In this document: in pieces, positions 8,303-17,300 of the stretch | Layout of the letters: each line of letters begins with the position of its first letter | How positions within the stretch are numbered: the first letter of the stretch is position 1 | From: a virus | DNA: 38,330 nucleotides | IMG/VR virus record: IMGVR_UViG_3300029448_000127 | Span: 1-38,330 of that record | Strand: one strand, 5' to 3' | The notes under the pieces: model-generated | What the model saw: the letters and a program-made list of their open reading frames with translations, nothing else | Told to the model about the DNA's origin: nothing | The model's database searches: none | Translations under genes and position numbers: made by a program

Positions 8303-8536
8303 ATGTTATATTTAATTTACACAACCGAAGAAGAGGTTATTGCTCGTGCTGACCAAGAGGGTAAATTGCTGAAGTTTGCTCATTGGACACAAGGTAATGG
8401 TACACGCTGGCTTACAGCACCTCAGCCTACACTAGAGGGCAACTGGGCTTTGGACGTTACTAATTACGAACTATCGGATGTTGAGAAAACGGAGACAGTA
8501 CCATCTTATAACCCAGTACCACCTGAGGAAGAATAA
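8303..8536 (+). CDS. Small hypothetical protein after fibre gene
   Basis: The protein has 77 aa, one base after the fibre stop. It starts with a short hydrophobic MLYLIYTTEEEVIARAD, has two or three Trp, and ends in an acidic Pro-rich tail (PSYNPVPPEEE). Short proteins with a similar look follow fibre genes in many marine phages and may be fibre chaperones or fibre tips. That is inference. Its stop overlaps the next ATG (TAATG). Confidence 0.55.
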   Translation: MLYLIYTTEEEVIARADQEGKLLKFAHWTQGNGTRWLTAPQPTLEGNWALDVTNYELSDVEKTETVPSYNPVPPEEE

Positions 8537-8706
8537 TGGAAGAACACATCATAGCACAAGGTCAAATATGGGGATTAGTCCTCCTAGCCGAATTGACTGC
8601 ATTTAGTATAGCTGACGTAAGTGCTATGGCTCAAGCCATTGCTTATCTTTGTGGCGGTGTAGCTTCACTGGCTACAGCTTATTATTATATATGCAGAAAA
8701 AAATGA
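8536..8706 (+). CDS. Small membrane protein, holin candidate
   Basis: The protein has 56 aa. Two hydrophobic helices are visible, roughly residues 11-26 (IWGLVLLAELTAF) and 32-53 (AQAIAYLCGGVASLATAYYY), ending in a charged CRKK tail. The size, two spans and basic tail fit class II-like holins, which open the inner membrane at lysis. The start overlaps the upstream stop and its own stop overlaps the next start (ATGA). No lysis enzyme is next to it. The role is inferred from membrane topology alone. Confidence 0.55.
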   Translation: MEEHIIAQGQIWGLVLLAELTAFSIADVSAMAQAIAYLCGGVASLATAYYYICRKK

Positions 8707-9101
8707 TGACACCAGAACTTATAGCAATGCTTGGAGGAGGCTTGTCCGGGTTTATTATGAAAATGATAGCTACGCAAGCTGAAAGCCAAACAAGATTATT
8801 TGAGCAAATGTTACAAAAACAAGCAGTTGCAGACACTTCAGCAGACAAAGCTTCTGCTCGTGGAGGAATATGGATGCGTAGGCTAATTACTGTAAGCGTC
8901 CTAATAGCCATTGTAGCGCTCCCTGCGGTCTTTGCATTCACTGACATAGGTGTTACCCTTCAGGAAGAAACAAAAGGCTTTCTAGGGCTATTTAAAGGCT
9001 CTAAACTTGTGCATACGCAGGGTTATCTCATATTACCAGAAGTAAGACAGACAGCCCTAGCTATTGTAGGCTTTTATTTTGGATCATCACAAGTAAAATA
9101 A
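8703..9101 (+). CDS. Membrane protein with two or three helices, possible lysis or virion-membrane protein
   Basis: I chose the ATG at 8703 (132 aa) because it overlaps the preceding TGA as ATGA; earlier in-frame starts lie inside the holin candidate. Hydrophobic segments lie near residues 6-20 (LIAMLGGGLSGFIMKMI) and 60-79 (RLITVSVLIAIVALPAVFAF), with a weaker one at the C-terminus (LAIVGFYFGSSQVK). A polar, Gln-rich helix lies between the first two. Marine phages often carry a similar protein with GFLGLF and GYLILPEV motifs; its function is not known to me. Holin, antiholin or another envelope-acting role is likely from the neighbourhood. Confidence 0.55.
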   Translation: MMTPELIAMLGGGLSGFIMKMIATQAESQTRLFEQMLQKQAVADTSADKASARGGIWMRRLITVSVLIAIVALPAVFAFTDIGVTLQEETKGFLGLFKGSKLVHTQGYLILPEVRQTALAIVGFYFGSSQVK

Positions 9102-9124
9102 CTAAAATCAACAAAGGAGATATT

Positions 9125-9214
9125 ATGCCATACGGAAAAGGTACATACGGAAGTAAAGTAGGTCGCCCACCTAAGAAAAAAATAGCCAAAAAAATGGTTA
9201 AAAAGAAAAAGTAA
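9125..9214 (+). CDS. Tiny basic peptide (29 aa)
   Basis: A strong AAAGGAGA at 9114-9120 precedes the ATG. The peptide reads MPYGKGTYGSKVGRPPKK followed by a Lys-rich tail. Short peptides with this MPYGKGTYGS start recur in marine phage genomes, to my knowledge without known function. The GRPP-lysine tail is AT-hook-like, so binding of DNA or RNA is possible. The stop overlaps the next start (TAATG). Confidence 0.6.
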   Translation: MPYGKGTYGSKVGRPPKKKIAKKMVKKKK

Positions 9215-9336
9215 TGCACAGAAAAATATTAAAAGTAGCAAAAAAGCTTGAACAAGCTTCTAAGGCACATGCTGGGCAAGCTAAGACGCTTAAATCTCTT
9301 GTAAAAAATGTTACTAAAAGAAAAAAAGTAAAATAG
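9214..9336 (+). CDS. Small basic helical protein (40 aa)
   Basis: The ATG overlaps the preceding TAA. The 40-residue product is about one-third Lys, Arg or His and would form an amphipathic helix (KILKVAKKLEQASKAHAGQA). It may be a packaged DNA-binding peptide or a core assembly factor. No family was recognised. The translational coupling and the strong ribosome binding site one gene upstream argue that it is really expressed. Confidence 0.5.
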   Translation: MHRKILKVAKKLEQASKAHAGQAKTLKSLVKNVTKRKKVK

Positions 9337-9354
9337 ATAAGGAGAAATAATATT

Positions 9355-9555
9355 ATGTTTAATCAAAGAGGAATGGCTATGCGTCGTCCAACAGCACGCC
9401 CTATGCGTCGTCCAGCAGCACGTCCTATGGCACGTCCAGCAGCACGTCCTATGGGTCGTCCTATGGCACGTCCTATGGGTCGTTCTATGGCACGTCCAGC
9501 AGCACGTCCTATGCAAATGCCTAGAAATTCTGTTCGAGTTCGTAGGTCTCGATAA
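9355..9555 (+). CDS. Arg/Pro/Met repeat protein, protamine-like
   Basis: The product has 66 aa with an AAGGAG ribosome binding site upstream. Residues 9-52 are built of a four-residue repeat of the type ARPM/ARPA (for example RPMARPAARPMGRPM), encoded by a 12-bp periodic DNA repeat. Arg makes up about a quarter of the protein, and acidic residues are absent. Such composition resembles protamines, so condensation of packaged DNA or a scaffold role in the virion core is a reasonable guess. The repeat also keeps the opposite strand open in two frames; those are shadows. Confidence 0.6.
   Translation: MFNQRGMAMRRPTARPMRRPAARPMARPAARPMGRPMARPMGRSMARPAARPMQMPRNSVRVRRSR
9384..9515 (+). repeat. 12-bp periodic repeat inside the Arg/Pro gene
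   Basis: CGTCC-TATGG/GCAGCA units repeat about 11 times with small changes, each coding R-P-x-x. Slippage at such a tract would change protein length in 4-residue steps while keeping the frame. Confidence 0.75.
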
Positions 9556-9557
9556 AA

Positions 9558-9794
9558 ATGAGAAAAGAGCACAAAAGCGCTAAAGGTGGTTTAACAGCTG
9601 CTGGCAGAGCATATTTTAAACGAAAGACTGGAGCTAATTTAAAACCCCCAGTAACTTCGTCTAACCCAAAAGGTAAAGACAAGGGTCGTAAAAAATCATT
9701 TTGTGCTAGGATGGGAGGAGTTAAAGGACCTATGAAAGATTCTAAGGGTAGACCGACAAGGAAAGCCCTCGCACTAAAACGATGGAAATGTTAA
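9558..9794 (+). CDS. DUF6321-like basic protein
   Basis: The product has 78 aa, very basic, with the pattern KSAKGGLTAAGRAYFKRKTG ... LKPPV ... KSFCARMGG ... GPMKDSKGRPTRKALALKRW. I recognise this as the DUF6321-type family that is widespread in phages. Its function is unknown. The single conserved Cys in SFCARM and the C-terminal RWKC are family features. It sits among other tiny basic genes, which suggests a shared role in the virion core or nucleoid. Confidence 0.75.
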   Translation: MRKEHKSAKGGLTAAGRAYFKRKTGANLKPPVTSSNPKGKDKGRKKSFCARMGGVKGPMKDSKGRPTRKALALKRWKC

Positions 9795-9798
9795 TACC

Positions 9799-9933
9799 AT
9801 GAGCCTATATGAAAATATAAACAAACGTAAACGACTTGGAATAAGCCGTCCTAAAAGTAAATCTACTATAACTAAAAAAGCTTACGCTAATATGAAAGCT
9901 GGCTTCCCTAAAAAGAAGAAAAAATCTAAATAA
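9799..9933 (+). CDS. Small basic protein of the MSLYENI type (44 aa)
   Basis: The ATG lies 4 nt after the preceding stop, and its stop directly abuts the next ATG (TAAATG). The sequence starts MSLYENINKRKRLGISRPK and ends in a run of lysines. Short MSLYENIxxKR proteins often sit beside the DUF6321-like gene in phages, from my memory of such genomes. The function is unknown; its extreme charge suggests nucleic acid binding. Confidence 0.65.
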   Translation: MSLYENINKRKRLGISRPKSKSTITKKAYANMKAGFPKKKKKSK

Positions 9934-12078
9934 ATGTCTAGATATTCTTCATATGGTTCAAGCGACTCCAGAATGCTGGATGAGTTTGACGCTGGGTTCT
10001 TTGGTTTTAATAACAGGTTTAGACCTGATCAATTAAAACAAGGAATTCTTGCGTCTAGCAACAATGGTCGAATGAATTTAAATGGAGAGTGGCAAGTTAG
10101 AAAAGGTATAGATGCTGTAAGTAATGTTCTTATAACTACTGGAACTGGTATAACATTATCGTTTACATTAAATGATAGTAGTGCTCCTGTTATAGACGAT
10201 GATGCACAGCCAAGAATATGGGCATCTGCAGCTTACTCTAATCCTAATGATACTACTGGACAATATTTAATTGTAGCGCTAAATAACAAAGGCGTAGCAA
10301 CAGATTTAAGAACTGGGACATCTGTAGATGTTAATTATCCTCCCGGTTACGACTTAGGTAACTTTGCTTTTTTGTTACAAGCATTTAACGAAGTTATACT
10401 TTTTAGAGAAGCAAACACTGCTTTAGTCTGGGATGGGCAGTTTGACGCTGTTACTGCTGGTAACTTTGTAGTAGGCAAAACGTATAGAATTGATGCCGTT
10501 TCTTCTGGTGGAGGAGCATCTACTGATTTTACAGCAATAGGAGCAGCTAACAATTCAGTGGGAACAGTTTTTACTGCTACTGGAGTAGGCACTAATACTG
10601 GTACTGCTTTTTCTGGATTTACTAGAGTTCCAAGTGGAACATATTCACAACCTGTTAAGCTTGGAGATGCTGGCAATAACACAGTTATTGCAAATGGTGT
10701 AGTTACTGTAACTTCTACTGCTCATGGATTAGTAGTAGACGAAGATATAAATGTTACAAAAAGTGCAAGTGGATTAACTGTTGGCGATTCATTTAAAGTT
10801 GCTACAGTTCCAAGTGATAACTCTTTTACTTTTTTTGCGGAGGTTGCAGACACCGCTGCTTACAATGCTGAATACACTAAACCTGTTTCAAGAGGCACAG
10901 GATTTATTCATATGCCTGCTCCAGCATTTGGAACATATCACAATGGACGGCTGGCAGTTCCTTATGCTTATGAGCCAGCTGCTAGCGTAAACACATTTAC
11001 AAATAGAGATACTAAAGACGAAGTAATATTATCTAATGGTCTTAATATTAACACATATGACAGATTTAGGATTGATGCGTTTAAGTTAAATGAAGGTACA
11101 GCAGATTTTATTGTAGGGTTACATTCTTTTTCTGAAGATAATCTTTTAGTTTTTAATAGAAATAGCATACATGCTATTAATGGAACAACTTCATTACCTA
11201 GTGCTAAAAGTTCATTAATTACAAATGAAGTCGGATGCGTAGCAAAAAATAGCATTGTGCAAGTTGGAGACACTTTACTGTTTTTATCAGACAATGGTAT
11301 ATATGGAGCTTCTTTCCAAGATTTGTATAATTTAAGAGGCAACGATGTACCGCTGAGTGAATCAATAGATGCTACTATACAAAACATAAATAGAAACTTG
11401 TGGCACAGATCTTCTGCTGTTTACTTTGATAATAAATACTTTATAGCAGTTCCATTAAACTCTGTTGATTCTAGTGGCAATGTAACAGTTGCATCAACAA
11501 ACAACTGTATCTTAATTTTTAATTTTATTAACAAACAATGGGAAAGCGTTGATACAGTTGATAATGTTTTATTTGATTACGAAAATTTAATTGTTGCTGG
11601 TGATGGCGATGCTAGGGGAGTATACGCTGTTAATTCTTTTGGAGGAATACATAGGCTTGATCAAAGAGTAGATGGCATTGATAGAGTTGCTGCTAATCCT
11701 GCTGCTGCTAGCCTTATTACTACTCACGACATTCCTGCATCTTGTACTACTAGGCAATATACTGCACAATCAACTGACAGAAAAAAATGGAATACGTTTG
11801 AAATACAGGTTGAATCATCGCTTGAACGTGCTTCTGATTTTGATATTACAGCGGAGACAGAGAACATAGATTATAACTTAAATCTTGGTTCTTTATCTAG
11901 TGCTAATGGTGGCACACAACTTGATGCCGGGGAGGATGTTTCCATCCGTGGTAGAATAGGTAATAGCAGAGCTTACGGAATACAACTTACAATTAATAAT
12001 ACATCAGGAAGACCTAGAATTAAATCAATCAAGACAACTGGAGCGTTAGCATTCAGTTCTACAAACAAGGCTATATAA
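9934..12078 (+). CDS. Large tail protein (nozzle/tubular-B-like)
   Basis: The protein has 714 aa and is beta-rich throughout. The N-terminus (RMLDEFDAGFFGFNNRFRPDQL) and NGEWQVRKGID are typical of long tail-tube or nozzle proteins of marine podoviruses. A middle section (about 165-300) with repeated G/T/S strands may be an inserted immunoglobulin-like or similar beta domain. The second half holds LLVFNRNSIHAINGT and LLFLSDNGIYGASF, consistent with a beta-propeller-like fold as in T7 gp12-type nozzles. Its place between connector/fibre genes and a second fibre supports a tail role. The identification is by synteny and fold-like pattern. Confidence 0.55.
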   Translation: MSRYSSYGSSDSRMLDEFDAGFFGFNNRFRPDQLKQGILASSNNGRMNLNGEWQVRKGIDAVSNVLITTGTGITLSFTLNDSSAPVIDDDAQPRIWASAAYSNPNDTTGQYLIVALNNKGVATDLRTGTSVDVNYPPGYDLGNFAFLLQAFNEVILFREANTALVWDGQFDAVTAGNFVVGKTYRIDAVSSGGGASTDFTAIGAANNSVGTVFTATGVGTNTGTAFSGFTRVPSGTYSQPVKLGDAGNNTVIANGVVTVTSTAHGLVVDEDINVTKSASGLTVGDSFKVATVPSDNSFTFFAEVADTAAYNAEYTKPVSRGTGFIHMPAPAFGTYHNGRLAVPYAYEPAASVNTFTNRDTKDEVILSNGLNINTYDRFRIDAFKLNEGTADFIVGLHSFSEDNLLVFNRNSIHAINGTTSLPSAKSSLITNEVGCVAKNSIVQVGDTLLFLSDNGIYGASFQDLYNLRGNDVPLSESIDATIQNINRNLWHRSSAVYFDNKYFIAVPLNSVDSSGNVTVASTNNCILIFNFINKQWESVDTVDNVLFDYENLIVAGDGDARGVYAVNSFGGIHRLDQRVDGIDRVAANPAAASLITTHDIPASCTTRQYTAQSTDRKKWNTFEIQVESSLERASDFDITAETENIDYNLNLGSLSSANGGTQLDAGEDVSIRGRIGNSRAYGIQLTINNTSGRPRIKSIKTTGALAFSSTNKAI

Positions 12079-13262
12079 TGGCAATCTTAACAGTACAAAC
12101 TCCTTATGTAGATGGGGGAACAGTTACATCTACAAACTTAAATGCTTTAGTAACCGCTTCGTCATTTGCTTCAGGCGCAGTCGATAACAGTACAACACAA
12201 TTATCTGGTGGTGCAATTATTGCAAAAGATGGAGGAATAACTAAATCTAAACTAGCAACTGCAATACAAAGCGTTGTTGAAAAAACTGGCACAGCTTACT
12301 TTGGTGCTGACAAAACTGGTAACGCTAGAGGCAACACTTCATTAGATATACAGTCAACTAGATCAGCGGTTACACAAGTAGCAGGTGGAGTCAGCTCAGT
12401 CGCTATAGGTTCTAACAATACTGCTGCTGGTAATTACGGAGTAGCAATTGGACGAGCAAACACTGCAAGTAGCGCAAGCGCTGTTGTTATGGGATTAACT
12501 AATTCTGCAGCTAAATCTAACAGCGTTGTTGTTGGTAAAAGTTGTACTGAAGCAAATACATACAATGGTTCAGTTGTAGTTGGTAGTAGTTGTACTGGAA
12601 GCTCTTATAATGGAAACAATGTTGCTATGGGCATAAGTGCTACTGCAAGTGGTTACACAGGCGGTTGTGTAGCTGTAGGTAGAACTACCAATGCTACAGG
12701 TCATACAACTGTTGCAGTAGGAAGCACAGTTACTGCAAGCGGAAACTACTCAGTAGCTTTTGGAGGTAGTGTTACTGCTAGTGGAGTTAAATCAGTTGGA
12801 CTAGGTAAAACAATTACTTCTAGTGGTAGTTATTCTGCTGCTGTTGGAACAACGTGTACCGCTTCAGCGAATTATGCAGTTTCTGTAGGAAGCAGTAGTA
12901 ATGCAACTGCTGCTGGTGCAATAGCTATTGGTAGATCTTGCACAAACAGTGGATCTGGAGGAATTGTTGCAGGTAATGGTGTTGTAAATACTGTTGCTAA
13001 TGCTTGTGAGTTTGGAATAAGAGAAACTACTGGTTCAGATGCAAGAGTTTGCGCTGTTCGACTACATGGCGATGGTCAAACATCTTTTACATTAAGAAAT
13101 AATGCTTCTGCGGTAACTGATGGAGGGGCAACCTCTGGATCAGAGGTAAACGGAAAACTTGGTAGAGGAATGTATACTATTCAAAGAAATGGTAATGCCG
13201 TTATTCTTTACTTCAATGACGCAGGAACAATTAGAACTTTAGCCCTTGGAACTGCTAGTTAA
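12078..13262 (+). CDS. Trimeric fibre with YadA-head-like repeats
   Basis: The protein has 394 aa, and its ATG overlaps the preceding stop (TAATG). Residues about 106-295 form about 14 repeats of the kind SVAIGxxxTAxG (e.g. YGVAIGRANTASSAS, YSVAFGGSVTASG), the pattern of YadA/Hep_Hag left-handed beta-roll heads of trimeric autotransporter adhesins. The N-terminal 100 residues would attach to the tail, and the C-terminal ~80 residues (SFTLRNNASAVTDGG, then MYTIQRNGNAVILYF) form a separate cap. Such repeats make trimeric stalks that bind surfaces. Five Cys lie inside the repeat zone, which is uncommon. The gene is likely a second receptor-binding fibre. Confidence 0.72.
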   Translation: MAILTVQTPYVDGGTVTSTNLNALVTASSFASGAVDNSTTQLSGGAIIAKDGGITKSKLATAIQSVVEKTGTAYFGADKTGNARGNTSLDIQSTRSAVTQVAGGVSSVAIGSNNTAAGNYGVAIGRANTASSASAVVMGLTNSAAKSNSVVVGKSCTEANTYNGSVVVGSSCTGSSYNGNNVAMGISATASGYTGGCVAVGRTTNATGHTTVAVGSTVTASGNYSVAFGGSVTASGVKSVGLGKTITSSGSYSAAVGTTCTASANYAVSVGSSSNATAAGAIAIGRSCTNSGSGGIVAGNGVVNTVANACEFGIRETTGSDARVCAVRLHGDGQTSFTLRNNASAVTDGGATSGSEVNGKLGRGMYTIQRNGNAVILYFNDAGTIRTLALGTAS

Positions 13263-13264
13263 TT

Positions 13265-13516
13265 ATGGAAAAAATATATAAATCAAACTTAACAAACGAT
13301 GAGCGAAAGGTTAAAAGCTTTCAAGATTCTATTAACAGTTTTTATTCTGTTTTAGTTATACATCTAGGAACAGCTATATTATCTTATCAAGCAAAAGATG
13401 GATACGAGGCTGGTCTTAAATTTATACAAGATTCATTAGAAATCGTCAAAGAATATGACGAAGAAAAATATGAATTTTTAAAATCACAGCTGTCCCTAAA
13501 GATTGACAGCGAGTAG
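13265..13516 (+). CDS. Small helical hypothetical protein
   Basis: The product has 83 aa and starts 2 nt after the fibre stop. It looks helical and acidic at the end (SLEIVKEYDEEKYEFLKSQL). No family was recognised. Its position between fibre and sulfotransferase could suggest a fibre chaperone, but nothing in the sequence proves it. Confidence 0.55.
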   Translation: MEKIYKSNLTNDERKVKSFQDSINSFYSVLVIHLGTAILSYQAKDGYEAGLKFIQDSLEIVKEYDEEKYEFLKSQLSLKIDSE

Positions 13517-13537
13517 CAATACTTATATTTTTTCCGA

Positions 13538-14356
13538 ATGGAAAAATTAATCTTTAACTGTTCTTTGCCAAAAGCAGGATCTGAATTAATTCAGGTTCTT
13601 CTACATCAAAATCCCAAGATCTACGGATCTTCTACATCTCCCTTACTAGAGTTTATGTTTGGAGCTTCTGGAAATTTAAATTTACCAGAAGTTAAGAGCA
13701 TGGATCAAGGGTTAGTTACACCTGCATTTATGTCAATGTGTGAAGGTATGGTTAGAGGATGGTATTCTGAGATTACCAATCGTCCAATTATCATTGATAA
13801 AAATCGAGGTTGGTCGCATTACTACGAATGGACTAAAGCTTTTAATCCAAACCCTAAGATAATATGCATGGTTAGAGACCTTAGAAGTATTCTAGCTTCT
13901 TTTGAGCGTACATATAGAAAAAATAGACACTCACGAGAATGCCCAGATAATCCTTCTGAATTGTATGGAATGACAATTGAGGATCGCATTAATCATTTTG
14001 CAAACAATGTTCCATTAGGACTAGCACTGCAAAGATTAAAAGACGCTTTTGACCGAAGCATAGACAATACTATGCTGTTTGTTAGATACGAAGATCTTTG
14101 TAATCATCCGAAAGAAGTTATGGATAAAATATATGCGTACATTGAAGAAGATGTATTCATTCATAATTTTGAATACATTGACAAGGAAGTTAAAGAAGAT
14201 GATTCGCATTTTGGGATATTTGGTAAGCATACTATAAAAAAACAAATACAGCCAATCAAACATAAACCTTGGTCAGATGTTTTTTCGGATGAGCAGGCAC
14301 AGAATATTTATAATTCATTTTTAGACTACAATAAGAAATTTAATTACATAGCATAA
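13538..14356 (+). CDS. PAPS-dependent sulfotransferase
   Basis: The protein has 272 aa. The N-terminal FNCSLPKAGSELIQVLL (6-22) is the 5'-phosphosulfate-binding loop, and CMVRDLRSILASFE (110-123) is the 3'-phosphate-binding motif with its Arg and Ser. FVRYEDL (181-187) is the usual C-terminal family signature. The family transfers sulfate from PAPS to a hydroxyl or amine of a sugar, peptide or small molecule. The length is normal and all key motifs are present, so it should be active. No PAPS synthesis genes were seen, so the host would supply the donor. Its place between fibre and internal virion proteins is odd for a metabolic gene and may point to a virion or cell-surface substrate. Its stop overlaps the next ATG. 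Confidence 0.85.
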   Translation: MEKLIFNCSLPKAGSELIQVLLHQNPKIYGSSTSPLLEFMFGASGNLNLPEVKSMDQGLVTPAFMSMCEGMVRGWYSEITNRPIIIDKNRGWSHYYEWTKAFNPNPKIICMVRDLRSILASFERTYRKNRHSRECPDNPSELYGMTIEDRINHFANNVPLGLALQRLKDAFDRSIDNTMLFVRYEDLCNHPKEVMDKIYAYIEEDVFIHNFEYIDKEVKEDDSHFGIFGKHTIKKQIQPIKHKPWSDVFSDEQAQNIYNSFLDYNKKFNYIA

Positions 14357-17300
14357 TGTATCAAATAGACGAAGACGATCCAAACGCTAATGATTACAAT
14401 AGCGGCATCTATAATACTGGAGGCTACGATCCTATCAATGATATATATATACTTCCTATGCAGTACGCATCATCAGGACCTGACTATGATGCTTATCTTT
14501 ATGATAACTTCTTTGACTTTTCAGGGTTTGGGGGAATTGCAGATTTAAATCAAGCAATTGCTAATGAGTATGTGGGCTTAGGTCCTATTAATGTAGAATC
14601 ACCTCGTGATGTTAGTTCTAGTAGTCCTACCTATATGTCAGGCGGAACAACAACAATTACTCCAACTGGTTATGGAACGCCAATGGGAAGAAGGGCAAAT
14701 CAAAACCCTAACCTTGCGGAAAGTCTTTTGAGTAGTATCCCAAATGTGCCTGCCAATGTAAGAAAAATGGCTCAAGCAGTAAACTACTTTGGTCCACCAG
14801 TTGATCAACAAATTTATTCTGCAATTTACAGTGCAATGACAAACTCTGGGATTTATGTTACAAATATGCAACAAATCTCTGGGGATTCTATTCCTATTCA
14901 AGATTATTATTCTTATTTTCAATCACAAGCAGGAGCAACATTAGTAGATAGATTGTTTCCTGATAGCCCTGAGTTGCAATCAGTATTTAAAAGGGCTTTT
15001 GCGGAAGCTGCAGATCAAGCTTATACTGGTTCAAACACAGATGAATTTGCTGGTCCTGAAGTCATTTTTGCTAGGGAGGGTTACGATTTTTCTAAGGGTA
15101 CTTCAACGTCATACAACTTATTGACTCTTGACGAAGCTAATGAATTAGCAAGTGGTGGATCTGGACAAGGGCAAAGTTTTACATTTGTCACACCAGATGG
15201 AATGGTAGGATTTGTTGATAAATATGGCGTTAGTCATATATCTGCACGACCTGCAACTGAAGGAGCTACTGGGTATCAAGAGCCAGATGGTTATCGCATA
15301 CAATCGTATGATGATCCTGCAAGCTTTATAATTCAGAATGGACGAAAAGTATATTTTTATGAAGCTAATGAATTTGCTGGAAATGAACCTACGCCCAATG
15401 ATGTTCGTGTTTTAGGTCAAGACTTAGATGGAAATGACATAGTTAATCCTAATTATGTAGATCCTAATGCTCCAGAAGCTGTAGAATTAGGATCTACAGA
15501 CACTGGTATTATAGGAGGCACAGATACTACTGTAGGCACAGATACTACTGTAGACACTGATACTACTGTAGGCACAGATACTACTGTAGACACTGATACT
15601 ACTGTAGACACTGATACTACTGTAGACACTGATACTACTGTAGACACTGATACTACTGTAAATACTGATACTAATGTAAATACTGATACAGACTTCAACA
15701 CACTTGATTTGTTAAATGATAAACAAAAAGATTTAATAGCAAATAATGGCTTTACGGATAATGGTGATGGATCTATTTCTAATCCTAGAGGTGGATTAGC
15801 ACGTTACACCTACAATAGTGCCGGAGAAATCATTGATACGTTAGGTGATCCACTAAGCGAAGCTCAAATAAGTTTAATAAGAGATGCAGGATTTGTAAAC
15901 AATTATGATGGAACTGTTAGTACAGAAGGCGTAAACAGAACAAGTGACGATGGATATATGTCTTATGGTCCGGGCGGCATTACTGAAGAAATTTATCAGT
16001 TCAATAATGTTAGAGTAACGGCATCAGGTGGGGATGATGGTTTTGGCGATGGTGATTTGGGAGCTTTAACTGGAAATGAGGGATTTGAAGGAGGTGATGG
16101 TTTCGGAGGTGATGGTTTCGGTGGTGATGGTTTCGGTGGTGACATAAATGAAAATGGTAACACGTTTATTAATGTAGATTCAGGTGCTTTGGACGCAGGA
16201 GCTAATATTGCAGCTATAGGGTCAATGTATTCTCCAGATCCAGAAAAATTGCTTCAGATTGCTAAAAGGTTTGAGCAAAATATGACAGAGCCTGCTAGAC
16301 AGCTCCAAGAGACTGTAGCTCAAACTATATCTAGGTTAGCCTCTCCGGGCGAGTACAATCAAATGGACAGCAGAGATGCTGCAATGGATAGGCTTGCAAA
16401 TCAAATGCTAGGTGCAAACTTAACTCCTTTACAACACATTACAATTTTAAAAAATATAGCAGAAGGTATAACTGATACAGAATTAATTAATTTACCAAAT
16501 GTAGGATTTTTAATTAATAATTTATACGATCAAGTAGTACCTTTAGATATAAGAAATAGTTTAGATTTAATTATTCCAGACGTAATGTCTGATTTTTTCC
16601 TAGGTCCAAAGGGTGGATTTACAGATTATTTAGCTCAAAACTTTGATTTAAGCGAAGTTCTTTTCCAAAATTCAGCATTAATTAATGCTATACAATTAGG
16701 AGTAGTTCCAACGGAACAACAAATAGATCAAAACATTGATTATGCTAAAGAGTTTTTCGGTCCAGATTACGATCTTATATTTAGCGGTGTTGATAGATCT
16801 TTCTTCGGTCCTGAATTTGGTGCTATATCACAAGCTGAATTAAATCAACCAGACCAAGGTGTTGGTGGATTTATACAAAGAATATATGACAATATTGGAG
16901 ACGTTGTTAGCAGAATAACCCCAGATGCTTTAAAAAGACTTGGTGCTACGGCAGATAATATAGGCGAAGTAATAGATAACAAGCTAGAGGATTATGCTTT
17001 AGCTGTAAATAGATATACAGGTGGAGTAGTTCCTACTACTGTTTTAAATGCTCTAGGGGCTAGTACAGGGCTTCCTGTTGGCACACTTATTAATATGCTT
17101 ACTGGAGCATTTATGCCTCAAAGCCCACAAGAGTTAGCAGATGCTATTTACAGAAATACTGGCAGAGGATTTGGAGATGTCAGATACAGTGATTTAAGCG
17201 CTTATGGCGGTGACGCAGAAATACCATTATTTTCAGAACAACAGTATCGTGATGCTATGTTCGATATTGAAGATCAAGATGCACGAGTTGGTTTTGGAAA

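Noticed and set aside
9229-9572. Minus-strand ORFs opposite the Arg/Pro repeat gene (Thr/His/Cys- or Gly/Arg-rich)
   Set aside because: They are frame shadows caused by the 12-bp periodic repeat; the + strand frame has the strong ribosome binding site and the operon context.
15517-15692. CRISPR-like array
   Set aside because: The repeats are contiguous without unique spacers and lie in frame inside a long coding region.
15453-15701. Minus-strand ORF rich in VSVSTVV
   Set aside because: It is the complement of the 18-bp tandem repeat in the giant internal protein and has no support of its own.
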